A stretch of DNA of 64,000 bases from Quercus robur. Lineage: Eukaryota; Streptophyta; Magnoliopsida; Fagales; Fagaceae. The notes beneath the pieces were generated by a model that saw only the letters and a program-made list of their open reading frames with translations, made no database searches and was not told the DNA's origin. The translations under genes were made by a program, and so were the position numbers. Below are positions 1 through 11,629 of this stretch, piece after piece (within the stretch, counting starts at the first letter, position 1; each line of letters opens with the position of its first letter). The DNA lies in contig NC_065539.1 of the NCBI RefSeq assembly GCF_932294415.1, positions 48,565,501-48,629,500 on the forward strand, in the 5' to 3' direction.

Positions 1-480
1 ATCGTGTTGATGAACTGAAAAAATTTGCAGCCAACGTCTTTCTCAAGTTGGTGGTTAGTCACATACTTGGATCCGTGAATCAATTAATTAGTCACGTACT
101 GGGAGTCATGCATTGAAAATGAGAGATTATCACTACAGAACAAGTCCAATTGGGAATTGGGGTAAGGGTTCAACTGTAGGTTGGTATAAAGTACTGGGAT
201 TCCTTTACTTGTAACCGCTTGTTGTAATAATAGTGGATTCTCAAGAGTGGTGACCTTAAAATCACCTGGTGGGGTTTTGCCTTGGAGGTTTTCCCCATTC
301 GTAAACAAATCACCATGTCAACTTTATTTTCCGCTACATATTAACTTAGTTGGTGATTTGTTTATGCTAACACACGCATTGCATGTTAATGGAATTAATT
401 AATTAACTTAGCTAATTAATTGGTTAATTTATCACAATGGGCCAATACATTCTTGGTCTATCAAGTAACCTTTATTAAAT
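1..480. other. AT-rich stretch, no gene recognised
   Basis: No coding region, RNA gene or LTR terminus can be supported here. By position it should be the far 3' part of the minus-strand Ty3/gypsy element that fills 826-9191, or flanking DNA. Sequence matching the right-hand LTR (8661-9191) was looked for and not found, so the left LTR is outside the window or lost. Confidence 0.4.
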
Positions 481-825
481 GCTAGGAGACACGTGGCGTT
501 AGTCAGTTGGCCTTGTTTCTAATCAAAAGCGTCGCTTCATTTGTCGTGCTTCTTCATCCTATAAATTGTCCTTCACCTCCTCCCATTTTTCCTTATTTCA
601 TCTTTGAAAGCCTTAAGAGAAATAGATTTGTCATACCGTCATCCAAGTCGTCCAACACTTGCTGCCTCTCGACCTTCGGAGGGACCGTCGCTTTTAATCC
701 ATCCATTTTTTCTCGTAAGTTCTCTTCACTTTTATTTATACTTTTGCAACCCGTCGCCTTTAATGTTTTGAGACTCGTCAAGATAGGTTCTTAGAAAAAT
801 ATCTATGTTTCTTGTAGATGGATAG
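481..825 (+). promoter_or_regulatory. putative promoter and 5' leader of the element's plus-strand ORF
   Basis: A TATA-like box (TATAAAT, from 560) is followed about 265 bp later by the ATG at 826. The leader holds a good splice donor (GTAAGT near 717) and an acceptor (TTGTAG just before 819), so an intron may lie in the leader. This arrangement suggests the plus-strand ORF of the retroelement has its own promoter, opposite in direction to gag-pol. Inference from motifs only. Confidence 0.35.
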
Positions 826-3020
826 ATGTCAGATAGGGAAGCGACGAGTGAACTATCATCGTTAGTCCGTGAAGGTGCGGGCTACGATGAGGTCTTTCCA
901 TCAGGGCGCGAGCCTAGGGAAGATTTCCCTCGGTCCCTAGAAAGGGAGCCATCTACCCAATCCTTGAGTGATGAAAATGAGGAAGAGGATAAGGGAGACA
1001 TCGAGGGGAATGATTATAATGAGGGAGAAAGGAATGAAGAGGACGAGGACGATGAGGAGGACAATGTGGACGACGAGGGGACCCAATCTGAAGGAGGAGA
1101 TTCAGAGGGTTAGGAGGACGGTGGTGCCCGTCCCTTCATTCTTCCTTTGATATGGACAGTCAATGACTTTTACTCGACGATGTCTAGCAAGGTGTTCAAC
1201 ACCCTTCGTGACCGTTACCAAATCCCCGAGAAAATCCCAATCTTTTTTCCTAGAAAGTTTGAACGGTGCTATTCTGGGAAGACTACAAACGTCGGCATGT
1301 ATGATGCTATGTTTGCTGCAGGATTGAGACTGCCACTGATGAAATTACATCGTCAGTTGGCCAACTACTTGGGCTTATCCATCAACCAAATAGCTCCCAA
1401 TGCTTGGAGAATATTCATTGGAGCTAAAATAATTTTGGGTCAGCTCAATGGTGGGAACCGTCGGCTTACCCTCAACAAGTTCTTCAATTACTACAGACCT
1501 TAACACATCTCCTCATCCCAAGGAATCTATCACTTCCTAGCGAGGAAGACATCGCTCAAGCTAGTGTTGGACATGCCTGATTCAAATAGAAATTGGAAGA
1601 ATAAATATTTCTTTGTCCAAGGGATGAACTGGGTGTGCAAATGGGAGGAATGGGACAATATGCCCCACGGGTTTGACAATACATGGGGTATTGTAAGGGA
1701 TTCAAGTGTGACGTCATCCGCTTTTTTTTTTTTTTTTTTTTTTTAATCCTTGCTTTATTTGTTTTGTTATGTGTTTAACATCGTCTGTTTTTCCTCTTCT
1801 TTCAACTCGGGTCCGTCCGCAGATAACCGACGAGCAGAAGGCTTTCATTCGTCGTGTGCTAAAGATCCCTTTGAGCCAAAGGAAGTTGGAAAGACCTCGT
1901 CACTCTAAACACCCTCCAGGCCTATTATAGTGGTCCTGAACCATCCCCTGCAGCCCACAGATTAAACGCCTACTCCCATCAACATAAGTTTTGATTTCCT
2001 TGCCCGCTTCCTGTCATTTGTCTTTTACTTTCTCTAACATCTATTCTTTTCCTTAGCAAAGATGGAAGTAGGGAGGCAAAGGGCACTGGTGAGGCAATCT
2101 GCTGCAGCATGCAAGCAGCAGCAAAAGGAAAAGTCCTCGGCATCGACCTCGAAGGTCATCGCTAAGGGGACGTTGAAATGAAAGAACGAAGGCAAAGATG
2201 ACCGTCCGCAAAAGAAGGGGGCAGGCACCCTTGTCGGTGACAAGCAGCCGAAATAGTCATCGCCTCCTAAACGTAGCCATGGGGTTGGCCAAGGGCTGAT
2301 GATGGGGAAGGGTCTCGTCGTTTAGGGCACCGTCCGCCGGCTGCTTACGCACAAGGAACATGTTGTCGAGATGGTTGATTCAATCATCAAGGAGACAGAC
2401 TTGGACCCTTGCGCTGATCAGACCACTAAGGACTTAGGGGCGTTAGGCCTTTTCGACTTGTCTAAGGTATGTTCCTCTCAAACTATGTTTTTATGCACTA
2501 CTTGTCCATTCTTTTTCTAACAGATGTCTTGATTTAGGCGTTGGTGTGTATGAGGGCACTTCAAGACAAGTGCGTTCCCAGTGATGAGGTGATTCGTCGA
2601 TACCGAAAGCGTCAAAAGATTGAGAATAAGGAACGAGACCAGTATAAGAAGGCCATCTGTATCCTCAACGAGGAGCTGACGGCTAAAACTACTAAACTGA
2701 AAGAGGAGTCTCGTCTCTAAGAAGAAGCGAAGAAAGTAAAGGCTGGTTTGACAACGAAATTGACAACCCTCCGTGAACAGATGGATAAGGCCAAGGCCGA
2801 CGCCGTAGTGGAATTCAGAGCTTCCCAACCCTTTATCGATGCTTGAGATGTCTACTATGGTGACGGATTTGACGACTGCTTAAAGCAAGTTGGATCCGTC
2901 TACCCCAACCTTGACGTATCTAAGATCACCCTTGACGACATGGTACCGACGACTCCTGGGGGTGGCGATACTATAAACGAAGAATCTAATAATTCTGTTC
3001 ACACTGAGAATATCCCGTAA
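826..3020 (+). pseudogene. antisense extra ORF of a Tat-like Ty3/gypsy element (gypsy-type putative transposase/gag-like), intron-containing and broken
   Basis: This coding remnant runs opposite to the element's own gag-pol. Block 1 (826-1113) is a very acidic Glu/Asp-rich N-terminus. Block 2 (1147-1503) has the pattern AGLRLPL...LHRQL followed by QIAPNAWRIF, which I recognise from the plant 'putative gypsy type transposon' proteins of retroelements. Block 3 (1564-1700) ends in a phrase like HGFDNTWGIV. Later exons can be proposed: from about 1823 after CCGCAG, from about 2058 after CCTTAG to AAG|GTATGT near 2466, and from about 2539 after TTTAG to the stop at 3018-3020. The last one is a charged, coiled-coil-like segment interrupted by two in-frame stops. 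In Tat-lineage elements such as Grande and Retand, an antisense ORF between pol and the 3' LTR is established. Its function is unknown. This copy is non-functional. Confidence 0.6.
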
Positions 3021-3172
3021 GTAATACTTAGGCTATTTCTAAGGACCGGGTACCTGTCGGTATCCATGGTCATCTACCTACCCCGTAGGTAAGATTTAGA
3101 ATATTTTGGGGTATGCATGGGCCGTCCACCTAAGGAATTACATAACCCACTTATATGAACTTTAAGTTATCT

Positions 3173-3645
3173 CTTGGGATTTCCTTGTATCTGTCCACTC
3201 AAGGACTTGTATACATTTCATGGTATCCCTTGAGATGTATCCGTCCACTTAAGGACTTGTATGCATTTCAAGGTATCCCTTGAGATGTATCCGTCCACTT
3301 AAGGGCTAGTATATGTTTCTAGGGATGTGTTCGTCCACTTAAGGATGTGTCCGTCCACTTAAGGACATATATATACTTCAAGGTATCCCTTGGGATTTCC
3401 TTGTATCTGTCCACTCAAGGACTTGTAAACATTTCATGGTATCCCTTGAGATGTATCCGTCCACTTAAGGACTTGTATGCATTTCAAGGTATCCCTTGAG
3501 ATGTATCCGTCCACTTAAGGGCTAGTATATGTTTCTAGGGATGTGTTCGTCCACTTAAGGATGTGTCCGTCCACTTAAGGACATATATATACTTCAAGGT
3601 ATCCCTTGGGATTTCCTTGTATCCGTCCACTCAAGGACTTAGTCG
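3173..3645. repeat. tandem repeat, 216-bp unit with TCCGTCCACTTAAGG subrepeats
   Basis: The phrase CTTGGGATTTCC recurs at 3173, 3389 and 3605, exactly 216 bp apart, giving two full units and a partial third. Each unit is built from shorter diverged pieces carrying GT(C/T)CACTTAAGG, spaced roughly 20-60 bp. It lies just past the end of the antisense ORF and upstream (in plus coordinates) of the integrase end, inside the retroelement. Non-coding tandem repeats in this position are known in Tat/Ogre-type elements. Confidence 0.85.
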
Positions 3646-3847
3646 TAGATACGTTTTTTGTTGAAATGTATGTATGCGCATGATATATCTGAATAACTCC
3701 TCTTATTATGGTAAACAGGTGCATAAGCCAAAAAAATGTTCTAAAAAAAATTAAAAGCCACCCTTTAGGCTAAAAGTACTGTAGACAATAAAAATAACTA
3801 GAGTGAAATAAACTAGAAATGAAGAGTGGTGGCATGTATGCTACTGT

Positions 3848-5150
3848 CTACTGGTAATATCTCTCTAGGTGCTTGGTGTTCCATGTATGATGCAACTTCT
3901 GACCGTTGAGTGTTTCTAAGTGGTAGGTGCCCTTCCTTTGCCACGAGGTGATTTTGTAGGGTCCTTCCCAGTTGGGTCCTAACTTTCCTTGGAAGGGATC
4001 TTTTGTGGCGTTTGACACTTTCCTTAAGACAAGATCTCCAACCTGGAAGTCCTTGTGCCCAACTCTGGAGTTGTAGTGCTTGGTCATGAGGTTCTAGTAT
4101 CGTGCTAACCTTTGTTCAATTGTTGCTCTGACCTCGTTCACTAGGTCCAGCTGCAAGCGCATGGCCTTGTCTTCCCCGCTCTCATCATGATTCTCCACTC
4201 TAAAGCTTGTGAGTCTGATCTCAACAAGGATAACAACCTCGCTTATGTATGCTAGTCAGAAGGGTGTTTCTCTTATAGGTGTTCTGGCTATCGTCCTGTA
4301 CGCCCCCAGTACACTTGGCAACTTATTTAGCCATATACCCTTTGCCCCCTCAAGTCGAGTCTTAATGATTTTGAGCAAGGATCAATTTATGACCTCAACT
4401 TATCCGTTGGCCTAAGGGTGGACGGGTGAGAAGTAATGATTCTTGATTCCCAATTGTGAGCAAAAATCCCTGAATGACTCGTTATCCAACTACTTTCCGT
4501 TGTCCGAGACCAAGACGGTAGGGATTCCGTACTTGTAGATGATGTTTCTCCAAACGAAGTTTCGCACGTTTTTCTCTGTGATGGTGGCCAGGGCTTTAGG
4601 TTCCACTCATTTTGTAAAGTAATCTATACCGACCAGTAGGAACTTTAGTTGTCTTACTGCTGTTGGGAATGGGCCCATGATGTCCAACCCCCATTGAGCA
4701 AAAGGCCACGGAGCCGTCATCCGAGTGAGCTCTTCTGTTGGCTGCCTAATGATGTTGCTAAATCTTTGACACTTGTCGCAGATTTTGACATAAGTTTGGG
4801 CATCCTTCTATATGGTAGGCCAATAATATCCTACTCGAATCAGCTTGTGCACTAACAACCGCGATCACAAATGGTTCCCGAAAATTCCTTCGTGAACTTC
4901 CCTCATGACATAATCTACTTCCTCGATGGTTAGGCATCTTAGGTATAGTCGGGAGAATCCTCTCTTATATAGGATGTCTTCTATTAGGACAAATCATGCT
5001 ACTTGGACCTTCAACTTCCTTGCGGCCTCTTTACCATTGGGTAGCATGCCGTCTCTCAAATACGAAACTATTGGTATGGTCCAATTGTCTTCTAAGCCTA
5101 TTTCTTGTACACTCATGCCATCTATCAAGGGCAAAATCTGAGCAAAAGAA
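3848..5150 (-). pseudogene. Ty3/gypsy integrase (remnant)
   Basis: Read on the minus strand, the C-terminal part (3848-4087) is a typical gypsy integrase tail with FQVGDLVLRKV and GKLGPNWEGPYKI. Upstream, conceptual translation of 4100-4800 gives core landmarks: WGLDIMGPFP (first catalytic Asp), VSDNGKQ (second Asp) and ANGQVEV (catalytic Glu). The zinc-binding N-terminal part lies around 4750-5000. The frame is interrupted by stops, including TAG in place of a Gln codon just before ANGQ (near 4412). It follows RNase H in the normal gypsy order PR-RT-RH-INT. Certainly inactive. Confidence 0.85.
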
Positions 5151-5199
5151 AGTACCTTACTAGAGATGAGCATGTGTTCTGCTAACGCGACCTTGGCAA

Positions 5200-6988
5200 G
5201 ACGGTCTGCTTGCTTGTTCTCTTCCCTTGGGATTTAAACAAACTTGGCCTGAAAGTTGCCTACCTGCTTCCTTACTTGCTCTAGGTATTTGTTCATTCGT
5301 TCACTTTTGCATTCGTAGTCACCGTTCACCTAACTTGTGATCACCTAAGAATCGCAATAAACAACCATACTTGTGGCTCTTGCTACTTTGGCAAGATCTA
5401 GTCCTGCCACTAAGGCTTCATACTCCACCTTATTGTTGGTCGTAGGGAAGTCGAGATGAACTATGCACTCGATCTCGTCCCCTTCTAGAGAGTGGATCAC
5501 TATTCCTACTCCACCAGCCTACCTGTTGGATTATTTATCCGTATGGATACTCCATTGAGAATGCTCTTCTGCCCCTTGGCCTTCCACATTGGTGAATTCC
5601 GCGATGAAGTCAGCAACCACCTGTCCCTTCACTGCAGTGTGCGAGCACCATCCGTCCAACGGCTTCAAGATTACTCTTTGCCCTCCGTAGGGGCTTGTCT
5701 GTCAAGACGACCACCGTATGGGCTTAGAAATAGGGTTTAAGTTTGCCAGTTGCGATAATTAGGGCAAAGGCTAGATTCTCCATTAGGGGGTACCTTTCCT
5801 CTGCGCCTCAGAGCTTTCGGTTAGTGTAGTACACAGGCTTCTGCACTTTTTTTTCATCTCTGACCAAGGCTACACTAACCACAACTAGAGAGACAGACAG
5901 GTAGAGAAATAGCTCCTCCCCAGGTTTGGAAGGACTTAGCAATGGCAGGGAAGAGAGGTATGCTTTTAGGTCCTCAAATGCTTGTTGGCATTCGGCCATC
6001 CACTCGAAGGACTTCTTCAATGTGCGGAAGAAAGGTAGGCATTTGTCTATTGCCCTTGACACGAACATGTTCAGCACCGCTACCTTGCTGTTGAGGCTTT
6101 GCACTTCTTTAACATTCCTAGGTGGTGCCACCTCCATTATGGCCCGGATCTTGTCTTGGTTGACTTTAATGCCTCTCTGAGACATCATAAACCTTAGGAA
6201 TTTCCAGCCATTACCCCAAATGCGCACTTGCTTGGATTGAGCTTCATGTTACAGGAATAGAGGGTGTCGAAGGTCTCCTTGAGGTCCTCCAAATGATGAT
6301 CTTCCCGTCGGCTTTTCACTAGCATGTTGCCCACGTAGACTTGAACATTCCTTCCAATTTGATGTGCAAACATCTTGTTCATGAGCCTCTAATACGTTGC
6401 TCATGCGTTCTTGAGACTAAACGACATCACTTTATAACAGAATAAGCCTTGACTGGTGATGAATGAAGTTTTCTCTTAGTCAACCTCGCCCGGTCTGATC
6501 TAGTTGTAACCAGAGAACGCATCCATGAAGCACAATAACTGGTGTCTTGCCGTTGAGTCCACCATGATGTCAATCCGTGGGAGTGGGTCCGTGAAGTCTA
6601 CATACATCCTTCACTTTCCGTTGGCCTTCTTAACCATCACCATGTTAACTAGCCAATCAGGATAGTATACTTCCCTTATGAACTCTGCATCCTGCAACTT
6701 ACAGACCTCTTCTGCTATAGCTTTGTCTCATTCTTGGGCAAACATCCTTTTTTTCTGATTGACAGGGGGAAAAAAGGGTGATACGTTCAACCTATGAACC
6801 ATAATTGAGGGGTCAATCTCGAGCATGTCTTCGTGGCTATAGGCAAAAACATCCTGGGTCTCTCTTAAGAAGGTCACGAGCACTTGGCGAACGGGTGGAC
6901 TGGTGAGGGTGCTGATCCTGGTCGTCCGCTCAAGTCTGGAATGATCAAGAAGTATCTCCTTCAACCCTTCAACAGGCTTTGCAACCAT
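5200..6988 (-). pseudogene. Ty3/gypsy reverse transcriptase-RNase H (remnant)
   Basis: The minus-strand pieces read in order as gypsy RT: an N-terminal segment with HRLNVSP (6728-6988), palm residues around 6350-6700, the active-site strand, then the RT thumb/connection with VKEVQSLN and a start of RNase H (KPVYYTNRKL, 5808-6227), with RNase H continuing toward 5200. The RT catalytic box normally reading YVDD is YVGN here (near 6330), so both metal-binding aspartates are altered. Several stop codons interrupt the frame (for example near 6390-6420). Dead on two counts. Neighbours are protease to the right and integrase to the left. Confidence 0.85.
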
Positions 6989-6999
6989 CTGCTGCTCCT

Positions 7000-7480
7000 C
7001 TATGCTAAGTGTCTATAAGTGGTCGTCCATCTCCAACATCGCTATATAACACTCGCGTGCTGCCACTTGGTCTCTAAATACCTTTCCTACACCATACTCG
7101 GTGGGGAACCTGATCATCAGGTGATAGATTGAAGTCACGACTTTCCACGAGTTAAGGGTAGGTCAGCCTAATATGGCGTTGTAAGCAAACGAGCAATCGA
7201 CGACAAGGAAAGTCACATTCTTGGTGATCTATTAAGGTTAATCTCTTAACGTCACAAGTAGTGTAACTGCCCCTATAGGGTATACTTTTGTGCCTCCAAA
7301 ACCGACAAGTGGTGCATTAGTCGATACAAGCCGTTCTTTCCCGATTCTCATCTATTGGAATGCCAGGTAAAAGAGGATATCAGCAGAGCTTCCATTATCG
7401 ACTAGAACCCGATGGGTTGTAGTCTCTCACTCGTATGCTAACAACGTCAAGGTCGTATTGTCCTTGATCTGCACTAGGAC
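7000..7480 (-). pseudogene. Ty3/gypsy aspartic protease region (remnant)
   Basis: Minus-strand conceptual translation of about 7360-7420 gives VLVDNGSSADIL, the protease active-site region typical of this plant gypsy group (DNG in place of the general D-S/T-G). Further on, 7100-7220 gives FLVVDCSFAYNAILG followed by a stop (TGA) where an Arg codon is expected. It lies between gag and RT as expected. Degenerate, with no continuous frame. Confidence 0.75.
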
Positions 7481-7725
7481 CTGATCGATCGGGGTGGTTA
7501 ATGGGGTGAAATTCGTAAACCTTCCAGTGGGCGATTTAGAATGCCTATCCTCCTGTCAGTCTCTAGTTCTAGTCGTCTTTCGTTCTCTATCCTGCCAAGC
7601 ATCTTCCTGCCTATCCCTCTTCTTGGGTTTTTCCTCTCAAGCCAGCAATGCGTCTTCTGTATTCATGCACTTAGTGGCTCAATAGAGTACATTTGACATG
7701 ATTTTTGGGTCATTTTTGTATAAGG

Positions 7726-7765
<40 letters not shown>
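7726..7765. repeat. 40-bp pure A tract
   Basis: An uninterrupted run of 40 A on the plus strand (poly-T on the element's coding strand) splits the gag-protease region of the retroelement. No target duplication or retroposon body was recognised next to it, so its origin (expanded homopolymer or remnant of an insertion) is unclear. Confidence 0.9.
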
Positions 7766-7766
<1 letters not shown>

Positions 7767-7768
<2 letters not shown>

Positions 7769-8580
7769 ACCCCTTCAGCAAGCCTTTGGTAAAAGCAGCG
7801 ACACGTATCTTGTCATTAGCTTCATCTATTGAAAGGGCTTCTTTGTTGAAGCGCGTTATGTAGGACCTCAGTGTCTCATCCTCCCGTTGCTTGATGCTCA
7901 TCAGGCACACAATGGACTTCTTATACCTATGCCCCCCGATAAAGTGCGACACAAACTGCGCACTTAACTCTTTGAAGGTACTAATGGAGTTGGGTGTCAA
8001 TCTGCTGAACCATACCCTTGCGGGACCTATCAGTGTAGTTAGGAAAGCTCAGCATATGATCTTGTCCGGAACACCTTGTAAGTGCATGAGGGTTTTGAAC
8101 GACTCCAAGTGATCCAAGAGATCCTTAGACCCGTCATAGGCTTCTATTTGTGGCATATGGAACTTTGATGGAAGGGGGAACTTCTACTTGATGGACCAAC
8201 TTGTCGAGGTCGTTTGACACCCGTCCCTTGAAGGCGTTCATCATGAAGTTCATCCTCTCCTTCGTCATGCATCTCTGCAACCATTTGTGGTGGTGTCGTA
8301 TCTGCGATGAACGGACGGTTGGTGTCTTGTCGCTCTTGTCTGCTTAGGGCATTACTGCCCTCTGATCCTTCTCGGTCCCCTCTTTCGGCAGTGTGTTGAA
8401 GGCTAGTTCCCTTTTCCTCTTCTCCTTGATTATTGGGCTCAGCGTTCCTTTGGTGCAGCTATTCTTCTAGGTCGTGGTTTTGCTTAGTGAGGCATTCCAC
8501 AGTCGCAGCTAGGGTCTGTACCTGCCTTTCAAGGGCAGTAATGCGTGGTTCCTCTCCTTAATTGTTGTTGGTTGTCATCG
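7767..8580 (-). pseudogene. Ty3/gypsy gag (remnant)
   Basis: The clearest part (7767-8000) matches the plant retrotransposon gag core: FKELSAQFVSHF, then YKKSIVCLMSIKQ and ETLRSYITRFNKE. The weaker N-terminal portion extends toward 8580, close behind the PBS. The frame is not continuous. Order relative to PBS and protease fits a minus-strand element. Gag would form the cytoplasmic virus-like particle; this copy cannot. Confidence 0.8.
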
Positions 8581-8640
8581 AGCGAGTGAGTACCATACAA
8601 CTCTTTGTCTGGGAAGTGGTAATATGGCCACTATCGTTCT

Positions 8641-8660
8641 TTCCCACAGACAGCGCCAAC
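8641..8660 (-). other. primer-binding site of the first Ty3/gypsy element
   Basis: On the minus strand, directly after the LTR end (CATCATCA), comes TTGGCGCTGTCTGTGGGAA. The TGGCGC start is typical of plant gypsy PBSs that pair with a tRNA 3' end finishing in GCGCCA. It fixes the inner LTR edge at 8661. Confidence 0.75.
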
Positions 8661-9191
8661 TGATGATGCCAAAAATTGCCAGTGAGTCGCACGATCCTCA
8701 CGTGCTCTAGACAGAACCTATGAAACAGAAACAAAGAAGACCTTACAAAGAGTACAGGGTGGAACCAGTCAAATACCCTCCGAAGGTTAAATTTGAGAGA
8801 ATTTCTACAATTCTAGAGTGCCAGAGTTGGGAAAATTACGCATCCTTTGATTTGTGAGGGCTTTTGGGTTTTTATAGTAGTGTAGAGCTGACCTTCGTTT
8901 CATGGTGGAGAAGGCGTTTCCTTGTAGAGAAGATTGTCATTAATACTCGTGTTTTATGGGATCCTTTCATTGTAGAGATTCCTTTGATTAGGGTTGGGCA
9001 TAGAATACAAGATATTTCCATGTATAGACATTCACGAGAACCAAGCCAGGTCACATTGGGACTGTCAGTTTACTTGACCCGTCAGTCTTGTGGTCCGTTG
9101 TTGCTTTGCTTCCCATGAATGCGAGGCAAACGAGCCTCGTCGTCGTCCACCTGGTAGGTGCCGTCGGCCTATCAAAGGTCCCCCGTCACCA
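8661..9191 (-). repeat. 5' LTR of the first Ty3/gypsy element
   Basis: The inner edge is set by the PBS (LTR ends in ...CA read on the minus strand). The outer edge is placed at the TGGTGACGGGG start near 9191 and is less certain, since no partner LTR or target duplication is available in the window. A minus-strand TATA box (CTATAAAAACCC, near 8870) fits transcription leftward into gag. Confidence 0.6.
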
Positions 9192-9736
9192 TAAAGCTGA
9201 TGACCATTAAAAAAAAATAAAAAATAAAAACCTTATGCCTTGCATGTTGAAAACGTCCCCATCAAGTAAAAAAATCTAGCGCTAAAACGTACATTATCAG
9301 TAAGCAAACCATCAAAGGACAAAAACTTACTGTCATCAACCAAAGTTGTCATAAGACCACAATTAATTCCTCCCTCAATTTTTCAATTATACAACATTTT
9401 AGTCTGTTTTACATGTAAAAAAAAGGAAAAAAAAATTAATTAAAAGCAATAGCAACAGAGTCTTCAATCACATTTAGCAAGACATGGTTTGTGCTCTTTA
9501 TGTAAATGGATGATGTTATCACTCACCAAGTAACAACTGCAATAACAAGTACACTGAAGAAAACCCAATGAACTTAATACTTTAGCTCAAAGCATAAAGA
9601 ACCTGGAAAAGAAAACAAGATAAGCGAGGATTAGTGCTACTGTTTCACCACTAATAAGTTCTGGTTGATAGTGGTGGTGGAGTTGAATAAATAAGAAAGA
9701 GAATGTGTTTTTATTAAGTATGAAAGTTCAAATAGT

Positions 9737-10810
9737 GTAAAAACACCCCTGAACGTTTAGACCCCCAATTTACAAATTAACCAGTTTAAGCTTTATGTCA
9801 AACAACTAGTGTGTGGAAAATGAACAAAAGCTATAAAACAACAATCTAAGCCAAATTAAAATCACAACTCACAGCAGATAATAAAAGGCAAAGATAAAAG
9901 GGAAGGAAGATGCAAACACAAGAACAACACACGATGTGTTATCAAAGAGGAAACTGAAGTCCTCGGCGTAAAATCTCTCCGCCGCCCTCCAAGCGGTAAA
10001 CAATCCACTAAAAAATGTAGTTGGGATACATGGATAGCAATAGACCCTCCAAGCCTAATCTACCCAGTGCACCTAAGCCCTCCAAGCTTCTTGCTCCAAC
10101 GAGGTTGCGCTGAACCTATTTCTTTTCTAGCTTCCCAGATTCCGCTACTTGACCATAGCATCAACCAATGTAAATTGGTTCCTTCCTAACTGCTTCCCAA
10201 AACACCAAACAGCCCTCTCACAATAATGGATATGGTGAGAAAAAGGTTTTGGTAAAATGCCTCTCAAGGATTTGACAATGGAGAGGAAGAGAGTTGAGGA
10301 ATTTGAAGAGACTCTTATGTAAAGATTGTAGATGAATCAATCTTGTTTTACTCTAAGGTTTCTCTCTCAAAATTCTCTCTAGAAGTTCTCTTTCTTTTGT
10401 GGGTATAAGGGGTATTTATACTAGGGTGAGAAAAGAATGTGAAACGTCAGGTTTTTCAAAACAGGGGTGGCTCGCGGCTTGGACTCGCGGCTTGACTGAG
10501 TCGCGAGTTCCAGCCGCGCGATAACAGAATGGTCAGTTGTCCTATTTTGTCCTGTAGTGCTCCAGCTAGCATGCCGCTTCAACTTCTGGCATGCTTGGCA
10601 CGTGTGCTGCTTCTGGCGGCTTGCAGCCGCAAGTCACCCGCGAGATCAAGCCGCGAGACTCTGTTTTCTTGCACACTCTTGAGCATTCAACACTCTATCT
10701 CACTCACTACCCTTACAACAAACTCACCTAAATACAGGGTTACTAATTGCTAAAATACAAGCAAATTTGGTATGGAATAAAGCCAACAAAATGGTTGATT
10801 AATTTCAACC
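9737..10810 (-). mobile_element. LTR-like sequence, probably Ty1/copia-type solo or truncated LTR
   Basis: Read on the minus strand it has an LTR-like layout: a GC-rich upstream part with repeated CGCGGCTTG/TCGCGAG motifs, a TATA box (AGTATAAATACCCC, near 10420), a non-coding leader, and an end in TTTTTACA at 9737. There is no open frame. I could not find matching 5-bp target duplications, so the outer boundary near 10810 and completeness are uncertain. It lies within copy A of the segmental duplication and is absent from copy B, so it inserted after the duplication. Confidence 0.5.
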
Positions 10811-11087
10811 TTACAAAGTACTAAAGAAAGAGTGTGTGGTCTGAAAGTAGCGGAAGCAAAAGAGATTGCTTCAAACACCGAATTCTGGTCTGCCAAATCC
10901 TAACTGGTACAAACTTTTTAACTTTTGCTCCTACATATAGGAAAAATTGTAGGACCAGCGCCATTTCAAGGACCTCTATGGCTAGCCAATTCTCATTGGA
11001 CCAAGTCACCAAAAATTCACAAACAGATAGATTGAAAGATATGAAAGGTTGGGGTGGGGGAGGAGAAATTATACTGTTTTTATGTAG

Positions 11088-11241
11088 ACCACGTCACTTG
11101 TCTATCATTCCACTAAAAATCTTCTACTTGTTTAAAATTACTGAGTTAGTAATTAATTTCTGTTTAAAAAAATTTTCTGACTCAGCAATTTTAAACAAAT
11201 AAGAGTCTTTTAGTGGAATAGTGAACTACGTCACTTATCCA
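11088..11241. mobile_element. MITE-like inverted repeat
   Basis: Two arms of about 60-70 bp face each other: the left has CACTAAAAATCTTCTACTTG, and the right ends in AGAGTCTTTTAGTGGAATAG, its near reverse complement. Both arms extend into a ..ACGTCACTT.. segment. The short spacer contains no ORF. Absent from copy B of the segmental duplication. Superfamily not assigned. Confidence 0.65.
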
Positions 11242-11629
11242 CAATAAGAACCTTATAATTTCTCGTGGAGGAGATTGTAAATAGCAATGTTTCCGAGACA
11301 ATAATTTTTGTAATAATTTTTTATTATAGTTGAACTGACAAAATTTTAATGATTATTATTTTATTTTAATACCACTTTTTAGCTATTATAAAAAAAAATG
11401 TAATTTTTTTTTGTCTTTATATGTATATTTTTGAAAAATGATTATTTTTAGTCTCATATTACTTTCAGTTTCATTTTTATTTTAAATTATTTAACTTTTA
11501 AGTTTTTAAAAATAAACTAATTTTTTAATTTTTTGTTTCAAGTAAATAATTTATCAAAAATAAACAATTCTCGAATACAGTACATGTAGCTTGTATTACT
11601 TTATTTTGATGAGATAATCCACCCCTTCA

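Noticed and set aside
1-480. Left LTR of the first Ty3/gypsy element
   Set aside because: No similarity to 8661-9191 was visible and no terminal motif or PPT could be placed.
507-794. 95-codon plus-strand frame upstream of the antisense ORF
   Set aside because: No domain; it lies over the TATA box and leader region and is better explained as 5' leader of the retroelement's plus-strand ORF.
4209-5740. Several plus-strand frames of 68-82 codons
   Set aside because: They lie opposite to recognisable minus-strand integrase and RNase H coding and have no domain of their own.
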